Assembly (NCBI RefSeq): GCF_022288725.1
Contig: NZ_JAKNTA010000001.1
Coordinates: 744,899-808,898, forward strand
Direction of reading: 5' to 3'
Source of the DNA: Kitasatospora sp. A2-31
GTDB lineage: Bacteria > Actinomycetota > Actinomycetes > Streptomycetales > Streptomycetaceae
DNA length: 64,000 nt
Shown: positions 49,805-58,413 of the stretch, piece after piece
Numbering within the stretch: the first letter of the stretch is position 1
Layout of the letters: each line of letters begins with the position of its first letter
Translations under genes and position numbers: made by a program
The notes under the pieces: generated by a model
Database searches by the model: none
The model's input: only the letters and a program-made list of their open reading frames with translations
Told to the model about the DNA's origin: nothing

Positions 49805-52093
49805 ATGGCAACGGATCTGAGACTGCGCGAGAGCGACGAGATCCAGGGCGACATCATCGCCGGCTTCAAGAAGGACAACGTCAGCCTGCTGTTCCTCAAG
49901 TTCGAGGACCAGGCCATGGCCCGCGGGTGGCTGCGCGGGCTGGCCCCGCAGATCGCCACCACCCGCCAGGTCGCCGCCTTCAACGACGCGTTCAGCGAGG
50001 CCCGGAGGACCTCGGGCGGCGACGACCCGAGGACCCTCAAGGCCACCTGGCTGAGCGTCAGCCTCACCTACCCGGGCATGCGCGAGCTCTCCGCCACCGA
50101 CCCGTTCGAACAGCCCCCGCCGGTCGGCAGCGGCCTGGAGGCGTTCATGGAGGGCTCGGCCAGGCGGGCCGGCGCCCTCGGCGACACCGGTGACAACTCC
50201 CCGGAGTTCTGGCTCTTCGGCAACGGCCGGAGCCAGCCGGTGCACGCCGTCCTGACCATCGCCTCGGACACCGAGGACGACCTGCGGACGGCCGTCGACG
50301 CCCAGCGGCTGGCGGCGGCCGAGTCCAGGATCGTCGTCGTCTACCAGCAGAACGCCAAGACCCTGCTCGGCAGCCGGCGCGGCAAGGAGCACTTCGGCTT
50401 CAAGGACGGCATCAGCGAGCCCGGAGTCCGGTTCTTCGACCGGCCGGACCCGGCCAGACCCGGGGAGGTCGAGGGCCACCCCGGCAGCCGGATCATCCCG
50501 GCCGGCGAGTTCGTCTGCGGCGAGCAGCCCGCGCCCGGCAGCTTCACCGACTTCCCCGAGTGGGCGCGCAACGGCTCCTTCCAGGTGGTCCGCCGCCTCG
50601 CCCAGGACGTCCCCGGCTGGTGGTCGCAGGTCTCCGTCAAGCTCAAGGAGCTCAAGCAGGCCAAGGCCGTCCCGGAGAGCGCCACCAGCGAGTGGCTGGC
50701 GGCCCGGATGGTCGGCCGCTGGCGCTCCGGCGCACCCGTCTGCCACCACCCCGACCGGGACGTCCCCAACGACCCGACGGCCGCGTCGGACAACGACTTC
50801 GACTTCCGGGACGACCTGGAGGGCCTGGTCACCCCGCTCTGGTCGCACCTGCGCAAGACGAGCCCGCGCGCCGGGCTGCAGGAGGACCCGGCGCACCCGC
50901 CGTTCGACGCCGAGGTCCTGGACGGGCGCCGGATCATGCGCCGCGGCGCGCCGTACGGGCACCCGTTCGACCCGGCCTCCGAGGGCCCCGGCGGCCCGGA
51001 CGACCCGCGCGGCCTGCTCTTCGTCTGCTACCAGGCGGACATCGCCCGGCAGTTCGAGTTCATCCAGGCCGACTGGATGGACCAGCCGGACTTCCCGCCC
51101 AAGCGCAACCCGCTGCCCGGCAAGGACCCGGTGACCCAGGAGGCCCCGGACATCGACTTCGAGAGCCGCGGCCCGGACGGCGCGATCAAGCACACCCCGC
51201 TGAGCTTCGCGCAGTTCGTCCGGACCACCGGCTCGGTCTACGCCTTCGCGCCGTCCATCAGCACGCTCAGGGCGCTCGCCGACGGCCGGCTCGTCGGCCG
51301 GGCGCAGCAGGGCGGCCAGGGCGGGCAGACCACCCCGGCGCCCGCCCGGGCCTACCCGGTCGACGCCTTCGTCGCCGTGCCCGACCGGCAGCGCCAGGGC
51401 GGGCAGACCCAGTTCTGGGCCTGCCACGGCGACCGCTACCGGAAGATCTCGGTCGACGACGGCTCCGCCCACACCGACCGCACCGTCAAGGGCGACACGG
51501 TGCTGAGCGGCCACGACTGCTTCCGGGGCATCGGCCGGATCGACTGCGTGCTACCGATGCCCGACCTGCAGAACCCCGGCGGCAAGAGCTGGTACTGGAC
51601 CTTCCACAGCACCGGCGGTCGCCAGCAGTACCGGACGGTCTCCGTCACCTGCGGCAGCGGCCACACCGGCGCCCTCGAACGTGCGGACCGCGACCTCACG
51701 GCCTGGAACTCGCTCGCCGGCGTCGACCGGGTGGACTGCTTCCTCCCGGTGCCCGACCAGCAGCGGATCGGCGGGAAGAGCTGGTACTGGGTGTTCCACA
51801 CCACCGGCGGGCGGCAGCGCTACCGGCTGATCTCGATCGCCGACGGCGCCGCCCACACCGATGTGATCGAGCGCACCGACCGCGAGCTCTCCCAGTGGAC
51901 CTCGCTCGGCGGGATCACCTCGGTCGACTGCTTCCTGCCGGTGCCCGACCTCCAGCGGGTCGGTGGCCGGAGCGAGTACTGGGTGTTCCACGGCGAGAGC
52001 TACCGCCGGATCGCGGTCAACGACGGCAGCGGGCACCCGGACCGCCAGGTCGCCGCGGACCGCTCCTGCAGCGGCTGGAACTCGCTGATCTGA
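49805..52093 (+). CDS. DyP-type heme peroxidase fused to a four-repeat hemopexin-like domain
   Basis: A 762-residue protein starting at ATG 49805 behind GGAGGAAA. Residues 1-500 are a dye-decolorising peroxidase: GFKDG at 198-202 (catalytic Asp201), proximal heme ligand His348 (LWSHLRKTSPR), and the RRGAPYG segment with the distal Arg. Residues 519-762 are four repeats of 55-64 residues, each with VD..LPVPD.Q..GG, YW.FH, YR..S...G..H and W.SL. That spacing and pattern fit a four-bladed hemopexin-type propeller. Most bacterial DyP enzymes are 300-500 residues and lack this part. No signal peptide is seen, although its partner gene upstream encodes a secreted oxidase. Confidence 0.85.
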   Translation: MATDLRLRESDEIQGDIIAGFKKDNVSLLFLKFEDQAMARGWLRGLAPQIATTRQVAAFNDAFSEARRTSGGDDPRTLKATWLSVSLTYPGMRELSATDPFEQPPPVGSGLEAFMEGSARRAGALGDTGDNSPEFWLFGNGRSQPVHAVLTIASDTEDDLRTAVDAQRLAAAESRIVVVYQQNAKTLLGSRRGKEHFGFKDGISEPGVRFFDRPDPARPGEVEGHPGSRIIPAGEFVCGEQPAPGSFTDFPEWARNGSFQVVRRLAQDVPGWWSQVSVKLKELKQAKAVPESATSEWLAARMVGRWRSGAPVCHHPDRDVPNDPTAASDNDFDFRDDLEGLVTPLWSHLRKTSPRAGLQEDPAHPPFDAEVLDGRRIMRRGAPYGHPFDPASEGPGGPDDPRGLLFVCYQADIARQFEFIQADWMDQPDFPPKRNPLPGKDPVTQEAPDIDFESRGPDGAIKHTPLSFAQFVRTTGSVYAFAPSISTLRALADGRLVGRAQQGGQGGQTTPAPARAYPVDAFVAVPDRQRQGGQTQFWACHGDRYRKISVDDGSAHTDRTVKGDTVLSGHDCFRGIGRIDCVLPMPDLQNPGGKSWYWTFHSTGGRQQYRTVSVTCGSGHTGALERADRDLTAWNSLAGVDRVDCFLPVPDQQRIGGKSWYWVFHTTGGRQRYRLISIADGAAHTDVIERTDRELSQWTSLGGITSVDCFLPVPDLQRVGGRSEYWVFHGESYRRIAVNDGSGHPDRQVAADRSCSGWNSLI

Positions 52094-52177
52094 CGGCCCG
52101 GCAGCCGCTCCCGGTGCGCGCCGGGCGCATCGGAGCGGCCGCGGCCGGCTGTCCGGAGCAGGCTCTAGGCTGCCCCC

Positions 52178-52525
52178 ATGGTGACGTTCGAGGAGTTCCT
52201 GGCGATGGCCCTGGCCCTTCCCGGGGCGGAGCAGCAGCCCACCTGGGAGATCGAGACCCTGCGGGTCCGCTCGAAGATCTTCGCGATGGGCTCGCCGGAG
52301 GGCGGGAGCGTCAGCGTGAAGGCCTCCAAGGAGGACCAGGCGGAGCTGCTCGCGGCGGACCCCGAGGTGTTCGGCTACCCGGGGTACGTCGGCCGGCACG
52401 GCTGGATCGGCATCCGGCTCGACCGCGTCGACCCCGCTGAGCTGCGGGAGCTGCTCACCGAGGCCTGGCGGCGGACCGCCCCCACACGCATGGTCCGCGA
52501 CTTCGACGCGGCCACGAACAGTTGA
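52178..52525 (+). CDS. MmcQ/YjbR-family protein
   Basis: A 115-residue protein with the MmcQ/YjbR-type cytidine-repressor-like fold: FEEFLAMALALPGAEQQPTWE, VRSKIFAM, VSVKASKEDQAELLA and GWIGIRLD. The biochemical role of the family is unknown. TAGGCT lies six bases before ATG 52178, a leaderless promoter. It is not part of the peroxidase operon by this evidence. Confidence 0.82.
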   Translation: MVTFEEFLAMALALPGAEQQPTWEIETLRVRSKIFAMGSPEGGSVSVKASKEDQAELLAADPEVFGYPGYVGRHGWIGIRLDRVDPAELRELLTEAWRRTAPTRMVRDFDAATNS

Positions 52526-52682
52526 CACCGACCGGACACCCACGGTTCATGTGATCCATCCCACAGTTTGGCGCGGCGACGACGGTTCTCCGGGCCTCTA
52601 GGCTTGCGCAAGGAAGTTGGCAGTCGTACCACCCTCCGGGCCCCGCCCGCGGAACGGTCACGGGCCCAAGGGAGTTGACGCG

Positions 52683-53897
52683 ATGCGCCGTCGCCGGTGG
52701 AAGCGTGTTCTGATCGGCGCCTTCGCGGGTTGTGCCGTGCTCGCCGATGCCGGCGCCGCCGCGGCCCAGGCCGCCGCCTCCACCGAGCAGCTGGCGATCT
52801 CCACGCCCCCGGCCGGCAGCGCCGCCTGGGTCGAGGACCACACCTTCGGGCGGTCACTGCCGGACCCGGCCACCACCACCCCGGCCGCCGCGGCCGAGTT
52901 CTTCGCCTCGCTGGCGCCCACCGAGCTGGACCGGCTGATCCAGGACTACCCGCTGGTGGTCGGCAACTTCGACGGCGCCCCGGTCGACCTGCGCTACCGC
53001 GCCAACCGGATCGCGCTGGCCGCCGAACGCGACCGCGCCAGGGCCCGTGCCGCCGACCGGAAGCTGGACTCCGAGCAGCGCGCGCTGGCCGTCTCCCGCG
53101 CCAACGACGTCGAGCACCTGCTGGCGCCCGAGCGCCAGGTCCTGGCCTTCGACCCGCGCGGGCGCGGCCTGGTCACCGAGGTCTGGGGCGACCTCGGCAA
53201 CGCCGACCGGATCGCCGTGCTGGTCCCCGGCTCGGACGCCGACCTCGGCCACTTCGACCAGGCGGTCGAACCGCTGCGCTCCCCCGCCGGCATGGCCCGC
53301 GCGCTGTACGCCGAGGAGCACCGCCAGGCGCCGCGCACCCGGACCGCGGTGATCGCCTGGACCGGCTACGTCACCCCCTCGGGCCTCGGGCCGGACGCCG
53401 TCACCTCCCGGCTCGCCGACGTCGGCGCGCCCCGGCTGGAGCGACTGCTCGCCGGGCTCAAGGAGACCACCCGGCCGGACGCGCCGCCGTCCCTGCTCTG
53501 CCACTCCTACGGCTCGGTGGTCTGCGGCAGCGCCGCCCCCGAGATCCCGCGGGCGGCCGCCTCGCCGTCCGACACCTCGGGGATCACCGACCTGATGGTG
53601 TTCGGCAGCCCGGGCATGGGCGTGCAGAGCACGGCCGAGCTGGGCACCGGCGTGCACGTCTGGGCCACCCGCAACGGCAGCGACTGGATCGGCAACGTGC
53701 CGTACCTGGAGGTCGGCGGGCTCGGCCACGGCGCCGACCCGACCTCGACCGACTTCGGGGCCGAACAGATCTCCTCGGCCCGCTCCTCCGGCCACAACGG
53801 CTACTTCGCCGAGGGCACCGACAGCCTGCACAACTTCGCGGCCGTCGCGCTCGGCCGCTACGAGAACGTGGTCCGGCCGCCCGCGGACACTCCGTAG
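52683..53897 (+). CDS. Secreted alpha/beta hydrolase (DUF1023)
   Basis: A 404-residue protein starting at ATG 52683, behind GGGAGTT. An N-terminal signal peptide (RRRRWKRVLIGAFAGCAVLA, cleavage near AAAAQA) is followed by a helical region and the DUF1023 hydrolase domain. The nucleophile is S275 in LLCHSYGSVVCG, and the terminal His is likely in GHNGYF. The substrate is unknown. It ends in the first unit of a 26-bp tandem repeat that runs to the stop of the convergent gene. Confidence 0.8.
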   Translation: MRRRRWKRVLIGAFAGCAVLADAGAAAAQAAASTEQLAISTPPAGSAAWVEDHTFGRSLPDPATTTPAAAAEFFASLAPTELDRLIQDYPLVVGNFDGAPVDLRYRANRIALAAERDRARARAADRKLDSEQRALAVSRANDVEHLLAPERQVLAFDPRGRGLVTEVWGDLGNADRIAVLVPGSDADLGHFDQAVEPLRSPAGMARALYAEEHRQAPRTRTAVIAWTGYVTPSGLGPDAVTSRLADVGAPRLERLLAGLKETTRPDAPPSLLCHSYGSVVCGSAAPEIPRAAASPSDTSGITDLMVFGSPGMGVQSTAELGTGVHVWATRNGSDWIGNVPYLEVGGLGHGADPTSTDFGAEQISSARSSGHNGYFAEGTDSLHNFAAVALGRYENVVRPPADTP

Positions 53898-53971
53898 GCG
53901 GGTCCGCCTCCGACGGTCAGTAGGCGGGTTCGCCCCAGGCGGTCAGTAGGCGGGTCCGCCCCCGGCGGTCA
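53894..53971. repeat. Three 26-bp tandem repeats between convergent stops
   Basis: Units at 53894-53919, 53920-53945 and 53946-53971 begin GTAGGCGGGT and end CGGTCA. Each contains a GGCGG/CCGCC palindrome. The first unit holds the stop of the hydrolase gene and the last the stop of the WYL gene, so the array may serve as a shared terminator. Confidence 0.8.
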
Positions 53972-54943
53972 GTCCCGGTAGAGCCGGGCGGCCTCCGCCG
54001 CGGCGCGGGCCAGCTCCCGGCGGGCCGCGGGCGGCGAGAGCACCTCGGCGTCCGCCCCGAAGGCGAGCAGCGCGCGGACGGCCGGCAGCGCCTGGAAGCC
54101 CATCGCCAGCTCCACCCAGTCGTCGGCGGCTCCGGCGCCCGACTCGGGCGGCGGGGCGGTGAGCCGGGTGGAGTGGATCCGGACGAACATGTCCAGCCGC
54201 CCGCGCCGGACCCGCACCCTGACCTGCACCTCCTTCGGCAGCCGCTCGACCTGGTCGCGCAGCACCGCCCAGACCGCGCCGAGCCCCACCCCCGGACGCC
54301 GCCGCACGGACTCCTCCGCCGTCTCGGCGGCGAGCACCCGTTCCGCCCGGAAGAGCCGCGGCTCGCCGTTCAGATCGGCCACCAGGTACCAGACACCGGC
54401 CTTGCTCACCAGGCCGTAGGGGTCGACGGTGTACTCCGCGGGGGTCGGCGCGCCGCTGTGCCGGTACCGCAGCCGCAGCCGGCGGTCGGTGAAGACGGCG
54501 TGCTGCAGCTCGCCGAGGTCCGGCCCGGAGGCGCTCCCACCGGGCTGGAGCCAGCGGACCGGGTCGACCAGGATGCGCTCGCTGATCCGCTCGGCGGCAG
54601 GCCGGTGCGGGGCGGGCAGCGCGGCCATCACCTTGCGCAGCGCCGAGCCGAGCGCGCCGTCCAGGCCGAGGTCGCTGTGCGCCCCCTGGGCGGAGAGCAC
54701 GAACAGGGCCCGCGCCTCGTCGGCGGTCAGGCCGCTGACGTCGGTGCGGTAGCCGGGCAACAGGGCGATGCCGCCGTGCCGCCCCCGCTCGGTGTAGACC
54801 GGGACGCCGGCCGCCGAGAGCGCCTCGACGTCGCGGTAGATGGTACGGACCGACACCTCCAGGCGCTCGGCCAGTTCGGTGGCGGGCACCCGGCCGCGGG
54901 TCTGGAGCAGCAGCAGGATCGAGAGCAGGCGGTCGGCCTTCAT
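53969..54943 (-). CDS. WYL-domain (YafY-type) transcriptional regulator
   Basis: A 324-residue protein starting at ATG 54943. Residues 1-60 are an HTH_11 winged helix (ADRLLSILLLLQTRGRVPATE, VSVRTIYRDVEALSAAGVPV). Residues 140-225 are a WYL domain (YTVDPYGLVSKAGVWYLVADLNG), followed by the WCX segment. It is divergent from the DinB-like gene at 55044, which it probably regulates, the usual partner arrangement. The ligand is unknown. Confidence 0.88.
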   Translation of the reverse strand: MKADRLLSILLLLQTRGRVPATELAERLEVSVRTIYRDVEALSAAGVPVYTERGRHGGIALLPGYRTDVSGLTADEARALFVLSAQGAHSDLGLDGALGSALRKVMAALPAPHRPAAERISERILVDPVRWLQPGGSASGPDLGELQHAVFTDRRLRLRYRHSGAPTPAEYTVDPYGLVSKAGVWYLVADLNGEPRLFRAERVLAAETAEESVRRRPGVGLGAVWAVLRDQVERLPKEVQVRVRVRRGRLDMFVRIHSTRLTAPPPESGAGAADDWVELAMGFQALPAVRALLAFGADAEVLSPPAARRELARAAAEAARLYRD

Positions 54944-54953
54944 GCGAACGAGG

Positions 54954-54982
54954 ATGACAGAAATCATGACGCTCGTTGTCAG
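54954..54982 (-). promoter_or_regulatory. Promoter with inverted repeat upstream of the WYL gene
   Basis: On the minus strand CTGACA (54977-54982) and TGTCAT (54954-54959) are 17 bases apart and are nearly inverted copies of each other. The site could serve both promoter and operator in the 100-base divergent region. Confidence 0.45.
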
Positions 54983-55043
54983 GTTTTGCCGGGAGATTGC
55001 CTCCGAAGCGAAAACCCCCTTCCGACGACGGAGTTGATCCCGC

Positions 55044-55622
55044 ATGGACACCACCCAGGACCCCCGCCCGCTGTACCTGCTCGCGCTCGGCCAGCTGGAG
55101 AAGCTGATCGCCGAGGCCGCCCCGGCCACGCTGGACCGGCCGACCCCGTGCGAGGAGTACGACCTGCGGCAGCTGCTGAGCCACGTGGTCGGCGGCGTGC
55201 ACCGGCTCGCCTACATCGGCGAGGGCGGCCGGGCGGAGGACGTCGTGGCGGCCACCGGCGACCTGGCCGACGACGCCTGGCCGGCGGCGTTCGAGCGGGC
55301 CCGGGCCCGGGTCACGGCCGCCTGGGCCGACGACGCCAAGCTGGACCGCCCGTCCTTCGCGCCCTGGGGCGAGGTGCCCGGGCGGGCCGCGGTCGGCGGC
55401 TACGTCATGGAGGCGGTCACCCACTCCTGGGACATCGCACGCGCCCTCGGGAGCGGTCTCGCCCTGGACGAGGAGCTGGGCCGGGCCGCACTGGCCGTCG
55501 CCGAGTCCGTGCTGCCGGCCGAGAACCGCGGGGGGCCGGTCCCGTTCGGCGCGGTGCGGCCCGCGCCGGCCGACGCCGACGCCACCACCCGGCTGGCCGC
55601 CTACCTGGGCCGCGAGGTCTGA
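55044..55622 (+). CDS. DinB/maleylpyruvate-isomerase-like metal-binding protein (TIGR03086 type)
   Basis: A 192-residue four-helix-bundle protein. The N-terminal YLLALGQLEKLI, TLDRPTPCEEYDLRQLLSHVVGG and VTHSWDIARALG segments carry the histidines expected to bind a divalent metal. The family is related to DinB and mycothiol-dependent isomerases. The reaction is unknown. It is divergent from the WYL regulator. Confidence 0.82.
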   Translation: MDTTQDPRPLYLLALGQLEKLIAEAAPATLDRPTPCEEYDLRQLLSHVVGGVHRLAYIGEGGRAEDVVAATGDLADDAWPAAFERARARVTAAWADDAKLDRPSFAPWGEVPGRAAVGGYVMEAVTHSWDIARALGSGLALDEELGRAALAVAESVLPAENRGGPVPFGAVRPAPADADATTRLAAYLGREV

Positions 55623-55714
55623 CGCCCCGGCCCGCCCCGGCGGGCGGCGGGGCCGGGGCTCCCCGGTCCCGCCGCCCGGACCCGCGGCCCGCTCCCGCCC
55701 GGACCCGCAGCCCG

Positions 55715-56737
55715 CTACTCCCGGCCGGCCGAGGTGAAGGTCATGTCCGTGTAGCGGTCGCCGACCACCCGGCCGGCGATCGGCTCCAGCAGCGCCAGCT
55801 CCTCGGCGGTGAGGCGAACCGCCGCGGCCGCGGTGTTCTCGGCGAGCCGGCTGCGCTTGCGGGTGCCCGGGATCGGCACGACCGTCAGGCCGTGCACCTG
55901 GGCCCGCTGGTGCACCCAGGCCAGGGCCACCTGCGCGGCGGTCGCCCCGCGCGCCGCGGCGATCCGCCGGATCGGCTCGACCAGCGCGAGGTTGGCCGCG
56001 GCGTTCTCCCCGTGGAACCGGGGCTGGCTGCGGCGGAAGTCGTCCGCGGCCAGCTCCTCCGCGGCGGCGAACGAGCCGGTGAGGAAGCCGCGCCCGAGCG
56101 GCGAGTACGGCACGAAGGCGACGCCCAGCTCGGCCGCGGCCGGCACCGCCGAGCTCTCGACGTCCCGGGCGAAGACCGACCACTCGGACTGCAGGGCCGC
56201 GATCGGGTGCACCGCGTACGCCTCGCGCAGCTCGCTGCCGCTCACCTCGGAGAGGCCGAGGTACCGCACCTTTCCGGCCGCCACCAGTTCGGCCATCGCG
56301 CCGACCGACTCGGCGAGCGGCACGGCCGGGTCGCGCCGGTGCATGTAGTAGACGTCGATCACGTCCACGCCGAGCCGGCGCAGCGAGGCGTCCACGGCGG
56401 AGCGGATGTAGGCCGGGTCGTTGCGGATGCCCCGGTAGGCCGGATCGTCCGCGCGGCGTTCGAGGGCGAACTTGGTGGCCAGCACGACCCGGTCCCGGTT
56501 GGCACGGACGAAGGGGCCGATCAGCTCCTCGTTGTGGCCGGAACCGTACGCGTCGGCGGTGTCGAAGAGGGTGACGCCGGCCTCCAGGGCCGCGTCCAGG
56601 GTGGCGAGGGCCTCGGCGGTGTCGGTCGGGCCGTAGAACTCGCTCATGCCCATGCAGCCGAGGCCCTGGACGCCGACGGCCGGGCCGTCGTTGCCGAGCC
56701 GGACCGTGGGGAGAGTGGGGAGAGTGGGGTTCGTCAT
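55715..56737 (-). CDS. Aldo/keto reductase
   Basis: A 340-residue AKR of the YghZ/Tas-like group. Catalytic Asp and Tyr are in LFDTADAYGSGHNEELIG, Lys in LATKFAL and His in VYYMHRRDP. The NADPH site is at the C-terminus (VPIPGTRKRSRLAENTAA). It reduces aldehydes or ketones, with an unknown natural substrate. It overlaps the MerR stop by four bases (ATGA) and is therefore translationally coupled to its probable regulator. Confidence 0.9.
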   Translation of the reverse strand: MTNPTLPTLPTVRLGNDGPAVGVQGLGCMGMSEFYGPTDTAEALATLDAALEAGVTLFDTADAYGSGHNEELIGPFVRANRDRVVLATKFALERRADDPAYRGIRNDPAYIRSAVDASLRRLGVDVIDVYYMHRRDPAVPLAESVGAMAELVAAGKVRYLGLSEVSGSELREAYAVHPIAALQSEWSVFARDVESSAVPAAAELGVAFVPYSPLGRGFLTGSFAAAEELAADDFRRSQPRFHGENAAANLALVEPIRRIAAARGATAAQVALAWVHQRAQVHGLTVVPIPGTRKRSRLAENTAAAAVRLTAEELALLEPIAGRVVGDRYTDMTFTSAGRE

Positions 56738-57342
56738 GCCCTCTGCTGCTTCCTGTGCGAAGTCCGTGACGTCTGCGTCGGCTGTGACGTCTGCATTGCC
56801 TGCGTTGCCTGCGTTGCTTGGGGGGTCTGCGCTGCTTGGGGGATCTGTGCTGCTTGGGGGGTCTGCGCGGTCCGTGCCGCATCCGCCGGCACGCCGCAGG
56901 CGGCGAGCTTCCCGGCGTAGATGTCGATCTTGAAGTCGAGGACGGCGAGGGTGGCGTGAAGGTCGGCGATCTGCTGCCGGACCACCTCGCGGTGCGCCAC
57001 CAGCAGCTCGCGCCGGTCCTCGGCGGTCCGCTCGCCCTCGCGGGCCAGCTCCACGTAGCGGAGCATGTCGGCCACCGGCATGCCGGTCAGCCGCAGCCGG
57101 CCGAGGAAGGCCAGCCGGTGCAGGTCGGCGTCGCAGTAGCGGCGCTGGCCGGAGGCGGCGCGGTCGACCGGGTCGAGCAGGCCGATCCGCTCGTACCAGC
57201 GCAGCGTGTGCACGGTCAGCCCGCTGGCCGCCGCCACCTCGCTGATGCTGTGCCGGGGCGTCCGGTCGGGCACGCCGACGGGCGCGGCGAACACCTCGGA
57301 GCAGGTCCTCAGGTCGATCTCGATCGACGCGAGCGTGGCCAT
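56734..57342 (-). CDS. MerR-family regulator with Ala/Gln/Pro repeat tail
   Basis: A 202-residue protein. The MerR helix-turn-helix begins near residue 31 (SISEVAAASGLTVHTLRWYERIGLL), followed by a dimerisation coiled coil (residues 100-140). The last 45 residues are AQTPQA-type repeats and a basic end. Cysteines lie at about residues 14, 70 and 149, but no classic metal-binding cluster is evident. It is the first gene of an operon with the aldo/keto reductase. The promoter upstream has a 19-base spacer, as expected for MerR control. Confidence 0.88.
   Translation of the reverse strand: MATLASIEIDLRTCSEVFAAPVGVPDRTPRHSISEVAAASGLTVHTLRWYERIGLLDPVDRAASGQRRYCDADLHRLAFLGRLRLTGMPVADMLRYVELAREGERTAEDRRELLVAHREVVRQQIADLHATLAVLDFKIDIYAGKLAACGVPADAARTAQTPQAAQIPQAAQTPQATQATQAMQTSQPTQTSRTSHRKQQRA
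56815..56868. repeat. Three 18-bp tandem repeats in the MerR gene tail
   Basis: Units at 56815-56832, 56833-56850 and 56851-56868 differ at two positions (in the middle unit) and encode AQTPQA, AQIPQA and AQTPQA on the minus strand. Shorter 9-base repeats follow at 56794-56814. Confidence 0.8.
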
Positions 57343-57393
57343 GGTCGAAACCCCCAGTGGTGAGCGGCCCGCGTCCTGGCGGGCCGGTTCAAG

Positions 57394-57424
57394 ACGCTAG
57401 CGAGTTGGAGTGCACTCGAAGCAA
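57394..57424 (-). promoter_or_regulatory. MerR-type promoter with 19-base spacer
   Basis: On the minus strand TTGCTT (57419-57424) and TAGCGT (57394-57399) are separated by exactly 19 bases, containing the palindrome GAGTGCACTC at 57409-57418. An over-long spacer is the mark of promoters that MerR proteins untwist on activation. Confidence 0.7.
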
Positions 57425-57482
57425 GCCTGCCAGCCCGGTACTCCCGGAACCCCGCCGGCTGCGGCCGGTTAGAGTCGGGCCC

Positions 57483-58316
57483 ATGGAGAGCTTGCGGATG
57501 ATCGAGACCTGGCCCGTCCCCCGCGCGGCGGCGGCCGTGGTGCGGGGTGCGGACGGCGCGGTGCTGGGCGGGCACGGCCCGCAGGACCACCTGTTCCCGC
57601 TGGCGTCGGTGACCAAGCTGCTCACCTCGTACGCCGTGCTGGTCGCGGTCGAGGAGGGCGTCTTCGAGCTGGACGACCCGGCCGGCCCCGAGGGGTCGAC
57701 CATCCGCCACCTGCTCGCGCACACCTCGGGCCTCGCCTTCGACGAGCACCGGGTGATGGCTGAGCCGGGCAACCGCCGGCTCTACTCCAACGCCGGCTTC
57801 GACGTACTGGCCCAGGCCCTCCAGCAGGCCTCCGGCATCGAGTTCGGCCGGTACGCGGCCGAGGCGCTGTTCGAGCCGCTCGGCATGCGCGACACGCTCA
57901 TCAACACCGCGCACAGGTCCCCCGCCGGGGCCGGCGGCCTCTCCACGGTCGCGGACCTCGCGCTGTTCGCCGCCGAGCTGCAGTCGCCCAAGCTGCTCGA
58001 CCCGTCCACCCTGCGCGCCGCCACCCGCGAGGTCGCCTTCCCGGGCACCAGCGGCGTGCTGCCCGGCTTCGGCCACCGCCGGCCGAACGACTGGGGCCTC
58101 GGCTTCGAGATCCGCGACGGCAAGACCCCGCACTGGACCGGAACCGCCAACTCCCCCGCCACCTACGGTCACTTCGGCCAGTCCGGGACCTTCCTCTGGG
58201 TGGACCCGGAGGCCGGCGCGGCCTGCATCGCGCTCACCGACCGGGACTTCGGGCCGTGGGCCGCCGAGGTCTGGCCGCAGTTCAGCGACGCGGTCCTGGC
58301 CGAGCTGCGCGGCTGA
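57483..58316 (+). CDS. Serine hydrolase of the class C beta-lactamase family
   Basis: A 277-residue protein. S42-V-T-K45 in FPLASVTKLL is the nucleophile motif, YSN at 101-103 the second motif, and HFGQSG near residue 230 the third (KTG equivalent). There is no signal peptide, so it is probably a cytoplasmic esterase or peptidase rather than a true beta-lactamase. TAGAGT seven bases before ATG 57483 suggests a leaderless transcript. It is divergent from the MerR operon. Confidence 0.87.
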   Translation: MESLRMIETWPVPRAAAAVVRGADGAVLGGHGPQDHLFPLASVTKLLTSYAVLVAVEEGVFELDDPAGPEGSTIRHLLAHTSGLAFDEHRVMAEPGNRRLYSNAGFDVLAQALQQASGIEFGRYAAEALFEPLGMRDTLINTAHRSPAGAGGLSTVADLALFAAELQSPKLLDPSTLRAATREVAFPGTSGVLPGFGHRRPNDWGLGFEIRDGKTPHWTGTANSPATYGHFGQSGTFLWVDPEAGAACIALTDRDFGPWAAEVWPQFSDAVLAELRG

Positions 58317-58413
58317 GACCCGGGCGGTCGGCCCGGCCGGGGGGCGGCCGGCCCGGCAGGAACGGAGTCGGCCCGGCGGGGACGGAGTCAGCCCGCCGGC
58401 CCGCCGTCAGCCG

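Noticed and set aside
47723..51514. A 1263-residue open frame on the minus strand across the oxidase and peroxidase genes
   Set aside because: The opposite strand has complete catalytic motifs for two enzymes; this frame is a low-complexity shadow.
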